Below are positions 34,057-43,700 of a stretch of 57,641 nucleotides of DNA, piece after piece; position 1 is the stretch's first letter, and each line of letters opens with the position of its first letter. The translations under genes were made by a program, and so were the position numbers. Where the stretch lies: contig JAPLEZ010000106.1 in assembly GCA_026390935.1 (NCBI GenBank), forward strand, positions 1-57,641. Direction: 5' to 3'. Source of the stretch: Bacteroidota bacterium (GTDB lineage: Bacteria; Bacteroidota; Bacteroidia; Flavobacteriales_C; GCA-002722245). The notes beneath the pieces were generated by a model. It did no database searches, had not been told where the DNA came from, and saw only the letters and a list, made by a program, of their open reading frames with translations.

Positions 34057-34920
34057 ATGGATTTAATCATCATAATTACCGCTTGTTTGGTTGCTGTTAC
34101 CAGCAGCATCATCGGTTGCTTTTTAATCCTGAGGAAAATGGCAATGGTGGGTGATGCTATTTCACATTCTGTTTTACCAGGAATTGTGATTGCGTTTATG
34201 ATGGGCGGAAAATTGGGCTCGTGGTATTTGTTGGTAGGTGCTGCAGTGTTTGGAATCATCACCACTTTCCTCATTGAGTTCTTCAATAAAAAAGGAGGGA
34301 TGCAACATGATGCTACAATAGGTGTTGTGTTTACTTCACTCTTTGCGCTAGGAATTATTTTGGTCACTGTTTATGCGCGCGATGTGGATATCGATCAGGA
34401 TTGTGTGTTGTATGGAGAGCTGGATCACGTGGCAATTGAAGACGGAGTTCATCTTTCGGGATTAATTATTCCTTATACAGTCATTCGATTATCGGTGATG
34501 TTGTTGTGTGTTATTGCATTGGTGATTATAGGTTATCGCGGATTGTTTCTTACCACTTTCGATGCTGCTTATGCTGCAACAATTGGTATTTCGGTAATGT
34601 CGTGGCATTATATTTTAATGGCAGCGGTTTCACTTTCAACGGTTTTATCTTTCGGTTCGGTGGGTGCTATTTTAGTGGTAGCATTTTTAATCACTCCGCC
34701 TGCAACGGCATATTTGCTCACTGATAAATTAAAGCAGATGATATTCTTGTCGGTGCTTTTTGGCATTACAGGATCTATCATTGGTTATTATTTTGCAACA
34801 GCGATTGATGGCGCGACTTCTGCTGCTATTGCAAGTGTGTTGGGGATGCAGTTTATTGTGGTGTTTGTGTGGAAGGTGGTGGAGAAGAGGTTTTCCAGAA
34901 AAGAAACTGTCGCTCAGTAA
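34057..34920 (+). CDS. Second metal ABC transporter permease
   Basis: The 287-residue protein is of the TroD/MntD type, with the same family motif as the first permease (GCFLILRKMAMVGDAISHSVLPGIV) and GAILVVAFLITPPATAYLL near the end. It starts 1 bp after the stop of the fused permease (ATG 34057). It has no regulatory tail. Two different permeases in one operon suggest a heterodimeric channel. The end is short and polar. Confidence 0.93.
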   Translation: MDLIIIITACLVAVTSSIIGCFLILRKMAMVGDAISHSVLPGIVIAFMMGGKLGSWYLLVGAAVFGIITTFLIEFFNKKGGMQHDATIGVVFTSLFALGIILVTVYARDVDIDQDCVLYGELDHVAIEDGVHLSGLIIPYTVIRLSVMLLCVIALVIIGYRGLFLTTFDAAYAATIGISVMSWHYILMAAVSLSTVLSFGSVGAILVVAFLITPPATAYLLTDKLKQMIFLSVLFGITGSIIGYYFATAIDGATSAAIASVLGMQFIVVFVWKVVEKRFSRKETVAQ

Positions 34921-34927
34921 TCTAAAA

Positions 34928-35272
34928 ATGCAAAAAACTAAAAAAAAGAAATTCGAAATTACGGAAGGGTTTTGCCCTTCATGTAATCGCATTTTGAATT
35001 TAGGTGAATCTTTTTTGTGTGAGATAGATAAACAATATTCCTGTAAATGTGGATGGGCTGGATATTGGATAGGGAAAAGAAAACGATCAACTGGAAAGAT
35101 GATTTATTACTATTCGGTTGAAGAATATCAGAAACACTCCGCCTCGCAAAGTTTAGCGCAGCGAACTTTGCGAAATAGCGCATCTACTTGGAAGTTTTCA
35201 ACTTCCTTTTTCTGCAAGAAAAAACTTGTTGCTTTATGTTCCCCTTGGGGGAAAGAAGCTGAAAGCTTCTAG
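34928..35272 (+). CDS. Small zinc-ribbon-like protein with a repeat-derived C-terminus
   Basis: The 114-residue product begins 7 bp after the permease stop. Residues ~13-45 contain CPSC and C.C pairs (EGFCPSCNRILNLGESFLCEID, YSCKCGWAG), a likely zinc ribbon, followed by a basic patch and YYYSVEEYQKH. From about residue 76 the frame runs through palindromic repeats (35152-35275), giving a tail unlike a folded domain (SLAQRTLRNSAS...SPWGKEAESF). The original end was probably lost when the repeats arrived. I do not recognise the family; the link to metal uptake is only its position. Confidence 0.45.
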   Translation: MQKTKKKKFEITEGFCPSCNRILNLGESFLCEIDKQYSCKCGWAGYWIGKRKRSTGKMIYYYSVEEYQKHSASQSLAQRTLRNSASTWKFSTSFFCKKKLVALCSPWGKEAESF

Positions 35273-35275
35273 GTC
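35152..35275. repeat. Cluster of hairpins at the end of the zinc-ribbon gene
   Basis: GCAAAGTT...AACTTTGC (about 35155-35180) corresponds to the CGCGAAGTT...AACTTCGCG hairpin at 48832-48865. GGAAGTT-TTC-AACTTCC (about 35191-35207) and GAAGCTGAAAGCTTC (about 35262-35276) follow, the last as at 14936 and 48907. Three repeats of separate families lie end to end. Confidence 0.7.
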
Positions 35276-35309
35276 TATTCACGAAATCCTCCTTCCCCTC
35301 GCACATTCA

Positions 35310-36066
35310 ACGCACTCCTCCTTTTCCAAAGGAGGAAGTAAGTTAGCTGGCATTTCCTGAAGATTGTTTTGTAGAAGACTATATTGAATGGATGAGGTAG
35401 CACTTCTCCCTTTGAAAAAAGGGAGAGCGCGGAGGCATTAATGTGTGATGGCAAGAGGGATTTTTTTTATCTTTATCCCGCCAAACTAAACATTTTACTC
35501 AGTGAAAGTCCATTATAAAAACTACCTCAATCGCTATGCGAAGAATTTGAGGAATGCTTCTACTTATTCAGAAATTTTATTGTGGAATGAGTTAAAACAA
35601 AAACAAATTTTGAATGTGCAATTCAATCGTCAAAGACCCATTGGTAATTATATCGCTGATTTTTATTGTGCTAAAGCAAAGTTGATTATTGAATTGGATG
35701 GAATTACGCATCATAGCGAAGAACAATATAATTTGGATATGATCAGACAAGCGGAATTAGAAAATATGGGATATAAAGTTTTGAGATTTCATGATGACGA
35801 GGTAATGAATGATAGACAAAATGTATTGAGGACAATTGAGATAGAGTTGGAAAAACGATTGGGATGAAATCCCTCTTGCCGTCACACAATTCCATCGCAC
35901 AAAGACCGGAAGTCCCTTCCTCCTCTTAATATCAAATCTTTTTCAAAGGGAGAAGCCCATACTCATCCATTTTCAAATTATGTGTTTCAGGAAATGCCAG
36001 CTAACTTACTTCTCCCTTTGAAAAAGGGAGAGTGCGAAGGATTCTTTGCGAGAACAAGAGGGATTT
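35310..36066 (+). mobile_element. Putative DUF559 element 3 with nested repeats
   Basis: The gene lies between TGTGTGATGGCAAGAGGGATTT (35442-35463, one base differs on the other side) and its inverted copy at 35867-35888, so this pair alone encloses the coding frame. Further out, ACTTCTCCCTTTGAAAAA...GGGAGAG occurs at 35402-35427 and again in the same direction at 36008-36033. The motif CAGGAAATGCCAGCTAAC of elements 1 and 2 occurs at about 35989-36005 and, inverted, at 35340-35358. CTCCTCCTTTT...AAGGAGGA hairpins (about 35314-35336) complete the set. The layout is related to elements 1 and 2 but has diverged. Confidence 0.55.
35502..35867 (+). CDS. DUF559 endonuclease-domain protein, copy 3
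   Basis: The 121-residue protein is of the same family but a different branch from copies 1 and 2: FNRQRPIGNYIADFYC and LIIELDGITHHSEEQYNLD carry the same acidic pattern. The start is GTG at 35502; no ATG lies near and the family needs this N-terminus (KNYLNRYAKNLRNASTYSEILLWNELK). The last base of its stop codon lies inside the inner inverted repeat. It looks intact. Substrate and role are unknown. Confidence 0.8.
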   Translation: MKVHYKNYLNRYAKNLRNASTYSEILLWNELKQKQILNVQFNRQRPIGNYIADFYCAKAKLIIELDGITHHSEEQYNLDMIRQAELENMGYKVLRFHDDEVMNDRQNVLRTIEIELEKRLG

Positions 36067-36083
36067 GTTTTAACAAAGAAAAT

Positions 36084-37712
36084 TTATCCCTTCTCCATAA
36101 ACGGATATCGATAATCCTTCGGAGGATTTAAATTTTCTTTGATTGTGCGTGCACTCGTCCAACGCAGGAGGTTGATGAAAGAACCAGCTTTGTCGTTAGT
36201 GCCTGAGCTGCGCGCGCCGCCAAAAGGTTGTTGGTTCACCACAGCACCTGTTGGTTTGTCGTTGATGTAAATATTTCCCGCAGCGTGTTCCAGTATTTTT
36301 AGTGCTTGTAAAATAGCAAATCGGTCTTCAGATATAATGGCGCCGGTAAGTGCGTATTCGCTGGTTTCATCAATGAGTTTTAAAGTGTCTTCATATAGAT
36401 GATCGTCGTATACATATATGGTGAGTACCGGTCCAAAGATTTCTTCACGCATTGTTTTGTATTTCGGATTGGTGGTTAAAACCACTGTAGGTTCAATGAA
36501 ATATCCTTTGGTGCAATTGTAACCACCACCAATTAATATTTCAATATCGGGAGATGATTTGATGTATTCAATATATGTAACAATCCTGTCGTAAGCTTTT
36601 TTATCGATGACTGCGTTGACAAAATTTTCAAAATCTTCAGTGGGTCCTATTTTAAAAGAAGCAACATCTTTTATTAATCCTTCTTTCACTGCTGGCCATA
36701 AAGATTGAGGGATATAGGCACGGGAAGCTGCAGAACATTTTTGACCTTGGTATTCAAAAGCACCACGCGACAATGCTGTAGTTACTATTTGCACATCTGC
36801 AGAAGGATGCGCCATCACAAAATCTTTTCCGCCAGTTTCGCCCACTATGCGCGGGTAGGTTTTGTATTTGTCAATGTTGTTGCCAATGGTTTTCCAAAGT
36901 TGTTTGAATACTTTGGTTGAACCTGTGAAATGCAATCCGGCAAAATCGCGGTCATTAAAAATTACTTCACCAACTTCTGGACCGTCGGCAATCACCATAT
37001 TTATTACGCCATCGGGCAAGCCAGCTTCTTTAAAAATTCCCATCAGAAAATATGCCGAGTAGGCTTGCGCTTCGTTGGGTTTCCAAACCACAGTATTTCC
37101 CATGAGTGCCGGAGCGGCAAATAAATTTCCGGCGATGGCAGTGAAGTTAAATGGAGTGAGGGCAAATACAAATCCTTCTAGCGGACGGTATTCTACTTTG
37201 TTGCTGATTTCAGTGGTAGAAGAAGGTTGGTCGTTGTAAATTTTCTCCATGAAATAAACGTTGAAACGGAGAAAATCGGCGAGTTCGCATGCGGCATCAA
37301 TTTCGGCCTGATAGGCATTTTTCGATTGTCCGAGCATGGTACTTGCCAAAATTTTATAGCGCCATTTTTGTGAAACCAAATCGGCAGCTTTTAAAAATAT
37401 TTGTGCTCTTTCCTGCCACGGAGTTGCGCTCCATTTTGCTTTTGCAGCGAGCGCAGCGTCAATGGCTAGTTGAACATGTTCTTTTGTTCCAACGCTGTAC
37501 GTTCCAATTTTTAATTGTAAATCGTGGGGCGGAAAAATATCTACTTTATGCTTGGTGAAAATTTCTTTTCCTCCAATGTATAGCGGAATATCAATGTGCT
37601 GACTTCTTAATTGCAATAATTCCTCTTGCAGTAATTTTCTTTCTTTGGTGCCGGGAGCGAAGGAATGGGTTATTTCGTTTTCTGGTATCGGAAAGTGAAA
37701 GGAGGTGTTCAT
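36084..37712 (-). CDS. pruA: L-glutamate gamma-semialdehyde (1-pyrroline-5-carboxylate) dehydrogenase
   Basis: The 542-residue protein is of full length for the PruA/RocA aldehyde dehydrogenases. It oxidises the product of proline oxidation to glutamate with NAD. EGFVFALTPFNFTAIAGNL, the catalytic Glu in VGETGGKDF, and Cys326 in YQGQKCSAASR are all present. FGPVLTIYVY and the terminal NQPFGGARSSGTNDKAG are also typical. It is the last gene of a four-gene minus-strand operon and starts 4 bp after apaG. The proline dehydrogenase gene is not in the window. Confidence 0.95.
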   Translation of the reverse strand: MNTSFHFPIPENEITHSFAPGTKERKLLQEELLQLRSQHIDIPLYIGGKEIFTKHKVDIFPPHDLQLKIGTYSVGTKEHVQLAIDAALAAKAKWSATPWQERAQIFLKAADLVSQKWRYKILASTMLGQSKNAYQAEIDAACELADFLRFNVYFMEKIYNDQPSSTTEISNKVEYRPLEGFVFALTPFNFTAIAGNLFAAPALMGNTVVWKPNEAQAYSAYFLMGIFKEAGLPDGVINMVIADGPEVGEVIFNDRDFAGLHFTGSTKVFKQLWKTIGNNIDKYKTYPRIVGETGGKDFVMAHPSADVQIVTTALSRGAFEYQGQKCSAASRAYIPQSLWPAVKEGLIKDVASFKIGPTEDFENFVNAVIDKKAYDRIVTYIEYIKSSPDIEILIGGGYNCTKGYFIEPTVVLTTNPKYKTMREEIFGPVLTIYVYDDHLYEDTLKLIDETSEYALTGAIISEDRFAILQALKILEHAAGNIYINDKPTGAVVNQQPFGGARSSGTNDKAGSFINLLRWTSARTIKENLNPPKDYRYPFMEKG

Positions 37713-37716
37713 GTAT

Positions 37717-38103
37717 TTAATTTAAAACAAATTTAGCCAGTAGTTCAAATTTAGGAATGTACACATCAAATTCTTCGCCGGTGTCCATATTTAAAAAAGT
37801 GTAATGACCTTCCATGGTACCAATTCCTGTTTTTAAATCGGTTCCCGATTCGTAGCGATACACGTCACCCGGATTGAAAACAGGTTGTTGTCCAACTACA
37901 CCTTCGCCTTCTACCTCCAGCTGTTCACCAACAGAGTCGATGATGTACCAAGAGCGAGAAATAAGTTGAACGCGGAATTCTCCCAGGTTGCGAATTGTGA
38001 TTTTGTAAGCGAATACAAAAACGCCTTCGCGGGGCATGGAATGCTTTTCTTGAAAAAGCGATTCCACTGTAACTTCTATATTTTCTGTAATTAGTTTTTC
38101 CAT
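37717..38103 (-). CDS. apaG: ApaG-domain protein
   Basis: The 128-residue protein has the ApaG fold signature: VFAYKITIRNLGEFRVQLISRSWYI, VGQQPVFNPGDVYRYESGTDLKTGIGTMEGHYTF and the late I-P-K-F. ApaG was linked to cobalt and magnesium resistance in enterobacteria; its molecular role is unsettled. It is complete and lies between the T9SS plug-type gene (7 bp) and pruA (4 bp). Confidence 0.93.
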   Translation of the reverse strand: MEKLITENIEVTVESLFQEKHSMPREGVFVFAYKITIRNLGEFRVQLISRSWYIIDSVGEQLEVEGEGVVGQQPVFNPGDVYRYESGTDLKTGIGTMEGHYTFLNMDTGEEFDVYIPKFELLAKFVLN

Positions 38104-38110
38104 ACTACTG

Positions 38111-39403
38111 TCATCTTAACGCACTTTTTACCAAAGAGGTTCCAAGTAACTGATAATAATCTCCAACAACACTTTTGTAATATACTAATATTTGGTAAAC
38201 GTTTTCAGTTTGATAGAAATTGCCTTCGTAAAAACCCTCGTCGGGTTTAGGCTCTTTGTCGCGAAGCACCACGTATTTATAGTTGTAGTAGCCTTGTTTT
38301 AAAAGTAAGGTAGATTCGTAAGCGCGAGCTTCGCTGTTGTATTTCATTTTTGCTTCGGGCAAAAACTCCCAGTTGGTCAATTGTCCGAAAACATACACAT
38401 TTCCGTTGGTGAGGGGCTGGTCGGCATTGAGTTTAAAATGAACAAAGGAGTAATCGGCTTCAATTTCGGCGCGATTGCCTTCCTGGACTTCAATACTGCG
38501 CTCGCCATTAATGTCGCCGTAAAAGCGGTACTGTTTGAAATTACGTTTATCGTCGGGTTTTAACAAAGTGTGATAAATTAGATCGTTTTGTTCGTAGGCC
38601 AAAATTCTTTCGGATTGGAAACGCAGCGAGCGAATATCAAAATATCGCCATTCATTGCCTGCCGGAAAATTATTTTCGCCGTCGTAATTGTAGTTGAGTG
38701 ATTCGGCACTGATGAAGCGCGGTTTTAAACCACTGATAGATTGACTCCAGTTGTAATTTTGCAGCATAACAATTTTGAGTTCCGAGAAGGGATCGGTGAT
38801 ATCTACTCCAGAAGTGATGAGGTTAAAATCCAATTCGTGTTTGTAGTATTGATCTCCGGGAACGCTGGAAGGTCGCAATGTTGGTTGAATTTCAAATTGT
38901 TCATCTGCCACCATAAATCGCATGGTTAGTACAACATTGTCGGGATTGTAATCCTGATAAACCTTTACAATGTAATTTCCCGATTTAGTGAGCTGAAAAT
39001 TTTCGTGTGGGAAAGCGACGGAGTAATGGATGTATTTTTGAAAGGTATTGAAGGAGTATTCGTAGCCCGAAATATTTTCTTCTGTGTAGCCTTTAATATA
39101 GTCGGTAGTGAAGAGGTTGGTGGTTGGTTTCCAGTCGTAAGTACAATGAATAATAGTGTAGGTGTAGTTGTTGATGTTCGGACTCAAATCATCAAAACTC
39201 AACAAAAGTTGTGCGCCAGAATTGAGGGCCAGAAGAGGGGACGAGAGCTGAAAGGATTTAGGATGAAGAAGCGGTGTGCAAATGTTGCTTTTGTAAACAT
39301 GATTGTCGTAACGCAAATACTGATCATTGAAATATCCACTATCTGCCGCTGTTTGAGAAAATAGCCACAGGGGGAAAAACAAGAAGATTAAAAGTATTCG
39401 CAT
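38111..39403 (-). CDS. T9SS plug-family protein (former DUF5103)
   Basis: The 430-residue protein has a signal peptide (about 1-16) and matches the type IX plug family from its N-terminus (DQYLRYDNHVYKSNICTPLLHPKSFQLSSPLLALNSGAQLLLSFDDL) to a C-terminal Ig/CBM48-like region (NGNVYVFGQLTNWEFLPEAKMKYN). In Flavobacterium johnsoniae the plug protein closes the periplasmic end of the SprA translocon. Its presence fits the four T9SS cargo proteins in the window. It lies 28 bp after hemB on the same strand. Confidence 0.85.
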   Translation of the reverse strand: MRILLIFLFFPLWLFSQTAADSGYFNDQYLRYDNHVYKSNICTPLLHPKSFQLSSPLLALNSGAQLLLSFDDLSPNINNYTYTIIHCTYDWKPTTNLFTTDYIKGYTEENISGYEYSFNTFQKYIHYSVAFPHENFQLTKSGNYIVKVYQDYNPDNVVLTMRFMVADEQFEIQPTLRPSSVPGDQYYKHELDFNLITSGVDITDPFSELKIVMLQNYNWSQSISGLKPRFISAESLNYNYDGENNFPAGNEWRYFDIRSLRFQSERILAYEQNDLIYHTLLKPDDKRNFKQYRFYGDINGERSIEVQEGNRAEIEADYSFVHFKLNADQPLTNGNVYVFGQLTNWEFLPEAKMKYNSEARAYESTLLLKQGYYNYKYVVLRDKEPKPDEGFYEGNFYQTENVYQILVYYKSVVGDYYQLLGTSLVKSALR

Positions 39404-39431
39404 TTTAAAAAGTATTCAAAAACCGCACCAA

Positions 39432-40418
39432 TTAGGCCTTGATCAGCTTCGCGTAATCTTTAGCGAAGTAAGTCAGTATCACATCAGCGCCAGCTCTTCT
39501 CATGCTGTACAACGTTTCGGGCATGGCTTTATTAAAATCGAGCCAGCCATTTTTGCAAGCTGCTGTTAACATTGCACATTCGCCACTCACGTGATATGCC
39601 GCTATAGGGATATCAAAATTTTCTTTCAATGTTTTCACCACATCTAAATAATGCAAGGCAGGTTTCACCATTAAAAAATCGGCGCCTTCGCTGTAATCCA
39701 GTTCAGCCTCCAGCATAGCTTCATTGATGTTTCGAGGATCCATTTGATAGCTTTTTTTATCGCCTTTTTTAGGAGCCGAGTTCAAAGCATCGCGGAAGGG
39801 ACCGTAGAAAGCGCTGGCGTATTTGGCGGTATACGACATGATACTGATGTCGGAAAAACCATTGCCATCCAAGGCTTCTCTTAAAAATCCAACTCTGCCA
39901 TCCATCATGTCGGATGGGCCAATGATGTCGATTCCTGCTTCTGCCTGCGCCAAAGCCATGTTGGCGAGGATGGGAAGCGTTTCGTCGTTCACTATTTTAT
40001 CGTCTTTTACCAATCCGTCGTGACCGTCGGAACTGTATGGATCCATCGCTACGTCACTGATCAGGATAATTTGCGGAAAGCGTTTTTTTATTTCTCTGAT
40101 CGCCTTTAAATAAAAGTTTTTGGAGCTATAACTATAGGTAGCTGTTTTGTCTTTGTGCTTGTCTTCAACACTTGGGAAGAGGATGAAGGAGTGCAATCCC
40201 AATTTGACACAGGAGTCGATTTCTCTTAATAAATGTTCAATAGAAAAGCGGTAATTCCCCGGCAAAGAGGCAATTTCCGTTTTCACATTAGTGCCATCTA
40301 CAAGGAAAAGCGGGTATATCAGGTTAGAAAGTTCCAAGCTGGTTTCTTTTACCATTTCACGCATTGGGGCAGATGATCTTCTTCGTCTCGGTCGGATAAG
40401 CATAGCTTCAGTTTTCAA
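39432..40418 (-). CDS. hemB: Delta-aminolevulinic acid dehydratase (porphobilinogen synthase)
   Basis: The 328-residue protein has complete family length. It joins two 5-aminolevulinate molecules into porphobilinogen in haem synthesis. The active-site lysines are Lys199 (SYTAKYASAFYGPFRDA) and Lys252 (FLMVKPALHYLD). The metal region SDVAMDPYSSDGHDG lacks the cysteine triad of zinc-dependent enzymes, so a magnesium-type enzyme is expected. It heads the operon hemB - plug - apaG - pruA. Haem supply fits the c-type cytochromes at 13.8 kb and 15 kb, but there is no link beyond general need. Confidence 0.96.
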   Translation of the reverse strand: MKTEAMLIRPRRRRSSAPMREMVKETSLELSNLIYPLFLVDGTNVKTEIASLPGNYRFSIEHLLREIDSCVKLGLHSFILFPSVEDKHKDKTATYSYSSKNFYLKAIREIKKRFPQIILISDVAMDPYSSDGHDGLVKDDKIVNDETLPILANMALAQAEAGIDIIGPSDMMDGRVGFLREALDGNGFSDISIMSYTAKYASAFYGPFRDALNSAPKKGDKKSYQMDPRNINEAMLEAELDYSEGADFLMVKPALHYLDVVKTLKENFDIPIAAYHVSGECAMLTAACKNGWLDFNKAMPETLYSMRRAGADVILTYFAKDYAKLIKA

Positions 40419-40785
40419 TTCCTAACAATATTAATAAAGAGTTGGCGAATATGAGTCTAAAATTGTCATCAGAATGTAATTCTCGACGAAGTTTTTTTTG
40501 GACTATTACTATTACTTTCTTAAATTGTGCTGCAAGTGAGGCATCCCGAGATGCAACTACGAACTACTACTGACTACTGTTTTTGAATTTTAATGCGAAT
40601 GATTTATTGTAAAAACAAGGGATACGTGATGTAGCGGCAATTTTTTAATTGAGTGCTGTAACTATTGCTCTTCCATATTGTTTTACAATCACTACTTGCT
40701 GTTTTAGCAGATCTTCCTTAGTTTTAAGGATCTCTTTACAGTTGATGCGACGACTACTATTTTTGAATTATATTTTACTACTACA
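40419..40785. other. 367-bp divergent intergenic region
   Basis: No gene is seen here. It separates hemB (minus) from the large T9SS protein (plus). An imperfect direct repeat, GACTACTGTTTTTGAATT at about 40572-40589 and GACTACTATTTTTGAATT at 40752-40769, includes the promoter box of the downstream gene. Confidence 0.6.
40735..40765 (+). promoter_or_regulatory. Candidate promoter of the 1554-residue T9SS protein
   Basis: TTTA (40735-40738), 19 bp, then TATTTTTG (40758-40765). The -7 box is a perfect match to the Bacteroidota consensus and the -33 box has one mismatch. The ATG is 20 bp further on. Confidence 0.5.
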
Positions 40786-43700
40786 ATGGGGGCAAAAAAT
40801 TTCTTTTTAAAGAAGTTAAGAGTATGGAGTGTATTCTCTCTTTTAACTTTATCATCCTTTCAAATATTTGCAGCGGACATTACTCTATCTTTTTGTCCGG
40901 TATCAAAAATCCAGGCCAGTAAAGATTGGTCGGCAACTTTCACTATTCAAAATAATACTGGAGTAGTTTTAGATTTTGTGGCAGGTTCCTTTGATATGAA
41001 TTGGCCTAGTTTGGTGTTGTTGCCTTATCCTTTTGCCAGATACACACAGTCGGGTATCGATTGGAAATTTGGAATTGACGGGGTGTATTCCTGGGATTCA
41101 AAATTACCGGTGGGTGCAACCTACACCAAAGCATTTACAGGAGGTAAGTTTTCGGGTGTTTTGCAGTTTCCAACCAGTGGAACATTTACGCAAAATGGTA
41201 TTACATATACTGTTGCGGTGAGTAATTGCAATACTACTCAGAACTATGAATTGTTTGATGCAACATTTGAATTTAAACGCGATTGCTTTATTAAGTCTCC
41301 CACGAAATTATGTTTAGGTGAAGGTGCATCAGAAGTATGGTTTGGTGAAGGAATTTATGATGCAATGATTCCTAAAAATCGTCCTAGTTGGGCAATAGCA
41401 GTAATGGTTGGCCATCGTTTATTTACCAACTTGTCGGGATTGGACATGGTGTCTCCTAATTTTTGGTTGGCCACTGCATTAAATGAATCCCGCATGACTT
41501 GTGATGGCGCTATAATACCAAATACAATAAGTAATTACGGATTGAATTCAATGCCTCCGCTCCATGTTGGAACAGAAGTGAGATCACCCAATTGCTTTCA
41601 GGTTTTGAATATTGGATATACTCAAATATCTGACAATCAACCCGACTTATTTGCACAAACCAATCAATATGGAACAGCTACATATAGCAATGTTGTTGAT
41701 AATGGAAATTGGGAAACAGGGGCCATTGCAGTTGCATATTATCACTATCAGGATATGAGGTATTGGGATCAAATTTATTGTTTCAATATTCCTAAAACAT
41801 GGAAAGATTCCAAAGATTCATACGCTGTGGAAAAGATTTTTTATCATGCTTACCATGATGGTCCAAATGCCGGGTTAGCATTATTAAACGACATTAAAGG
41901 CAATTACAATGCTGCTGTGAATGCCACTAATATGAACACTGTTATTAGCACAGGTGGTACCTGGAGCAGTATTAATGCAGGAGGAAGCAGTCAGAAAGTA
42001 GGTAATTTCACTAGTTTATTAGATGGAGGAAATGGCAATTTATATCCTGTTACTAAATCGGATAACACTATAAAATATCATGGTTGTTATAATGCGCCTA
42101 TAAAATGGACAGATGTTTTATATTATTTAGATAGGATAAAAATCTTATATCCTAAAGTAAAAACTGCTGCTGTTGAAAATGCAATTAAGGCAGTTTTTGA
42201 TGGAATAAACGGTGGAGCTGATGTGAATTTTGAAGATATGGGAACTGTGATCGATGAAATAGTTTTTCAGCTTGGTGGACATGATCCATCCAAATACATT
42301 GCTACTCAATTTGCAGGTTCAAAAACATGTGGAACTAATGCTTTGGGTGTTTCATTAAGAACCAATGATACTATTTGTCCAGGTACCACCGGTACTTTGC
42401 AAGTGTGGTTGTCGGGAGATAAAAATTTTAAATTCACTTTGAAATATCCTGATGGTTCATTGAATACGTTTTCTAATGTGGACTATTCTCCTTACAATGT
42501 TCCAATTACACAGCCTGGAAAATATGAGGTTACTTATTTTGAAGATAATGATGAAATTGGTGATCCAAATTGTTTATTCAGCAGCATAACAGTGCAAAGT
42601 AAAAATGGAAATGTAGTGACCTGGGACAAAAGTAATGTCACCGGTGTGGGTGCTGCGAAGTGTGCTACAGGCGATTTGATTTTAAAAAATACCGGTCCGA
42701 ATGCAGTCGCCATTACTTATACAAAAGATGGAGGAGCGCCGGTTACGGTGAATTTCTCAGGCGGACAAACAACAAAAACAATAGCGTCTCCGGGACTTCC
42801 CGGACAATATATCATCAAAACAATGACGCCAAATACTTGCGGAACTCCGATCTTGGATACCATTACCATTTGCAATACAGCTTGCACAAAACCAACCGCA
42901 ACAATTAGTGGTGGGGCCACTATTTGCGCTGGTGATAGCACTCAGCTCAGTGTTGCGTTAACTGGTACTTCTCCATGGAAAATAAAATTGAATGACGGCA
43001 CAGTAAAAACTTACAGATCGGGAATTACAACTATTCCTTATACCTTCTATGTGAAAACTGCCGGAGCATATAAAATTGATTCGGTGTGGGATGCAACTTG
43101 TAGCAACATTGGTGTAGTAGCCACGGCAACAGTAGTGGTGAATCCTTTGCCAACCATTGCCATTGCAGGCGATACAAGTATTTGTCCGGGAGGCACTGCG
43201 TCACTCACATTAACGTTAACAGGTACAGCGCCATACTCCATCAAAGCAATAATGGGTATTACTTCGGTGACTTTAAACGCTCCAGGAAATACCTACGTGG
43301 TTCCATTAAGTGTTATCGGAGCATATACTTTAGAAGTGACAGATGCGAAGGGATGTAAGCAAACAAAGCAAGTCACCATCATTAACGAAACACCACCAAC
43401 GGTGAGCATTGGCGATACCATTAAATTTTGTCCGGGTGGAAGCACACCTGTTTCTGTTCCTGCGGGATTTGCGTCTTACTTATGGTCGACGAGCGGAACT
43501 ACAAATTCCATTACGGTAAATGCTGCAACGGTTTCTCCGGTGTGGATTGAAGTAACGGATGCCAACGGTTGCAAGGATCGGGATAGTGCGGTGACGAAAC
43601 AAGGACAATTGTCGGTAAATATCGGTCCGGCAGATACCACCATTTGTTTTGGATCAAGTGTGACTTTGAATGGCGGAACAGGATTTTCAACATATTCATG

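Noticed and set aside
34760-34927. Longer start for the zinc-ribbon protein
   Set aside because: This part overlaps the end of the second permease in another frame and has no domain; ATG 34928 follows the permease stop by 7 bp.
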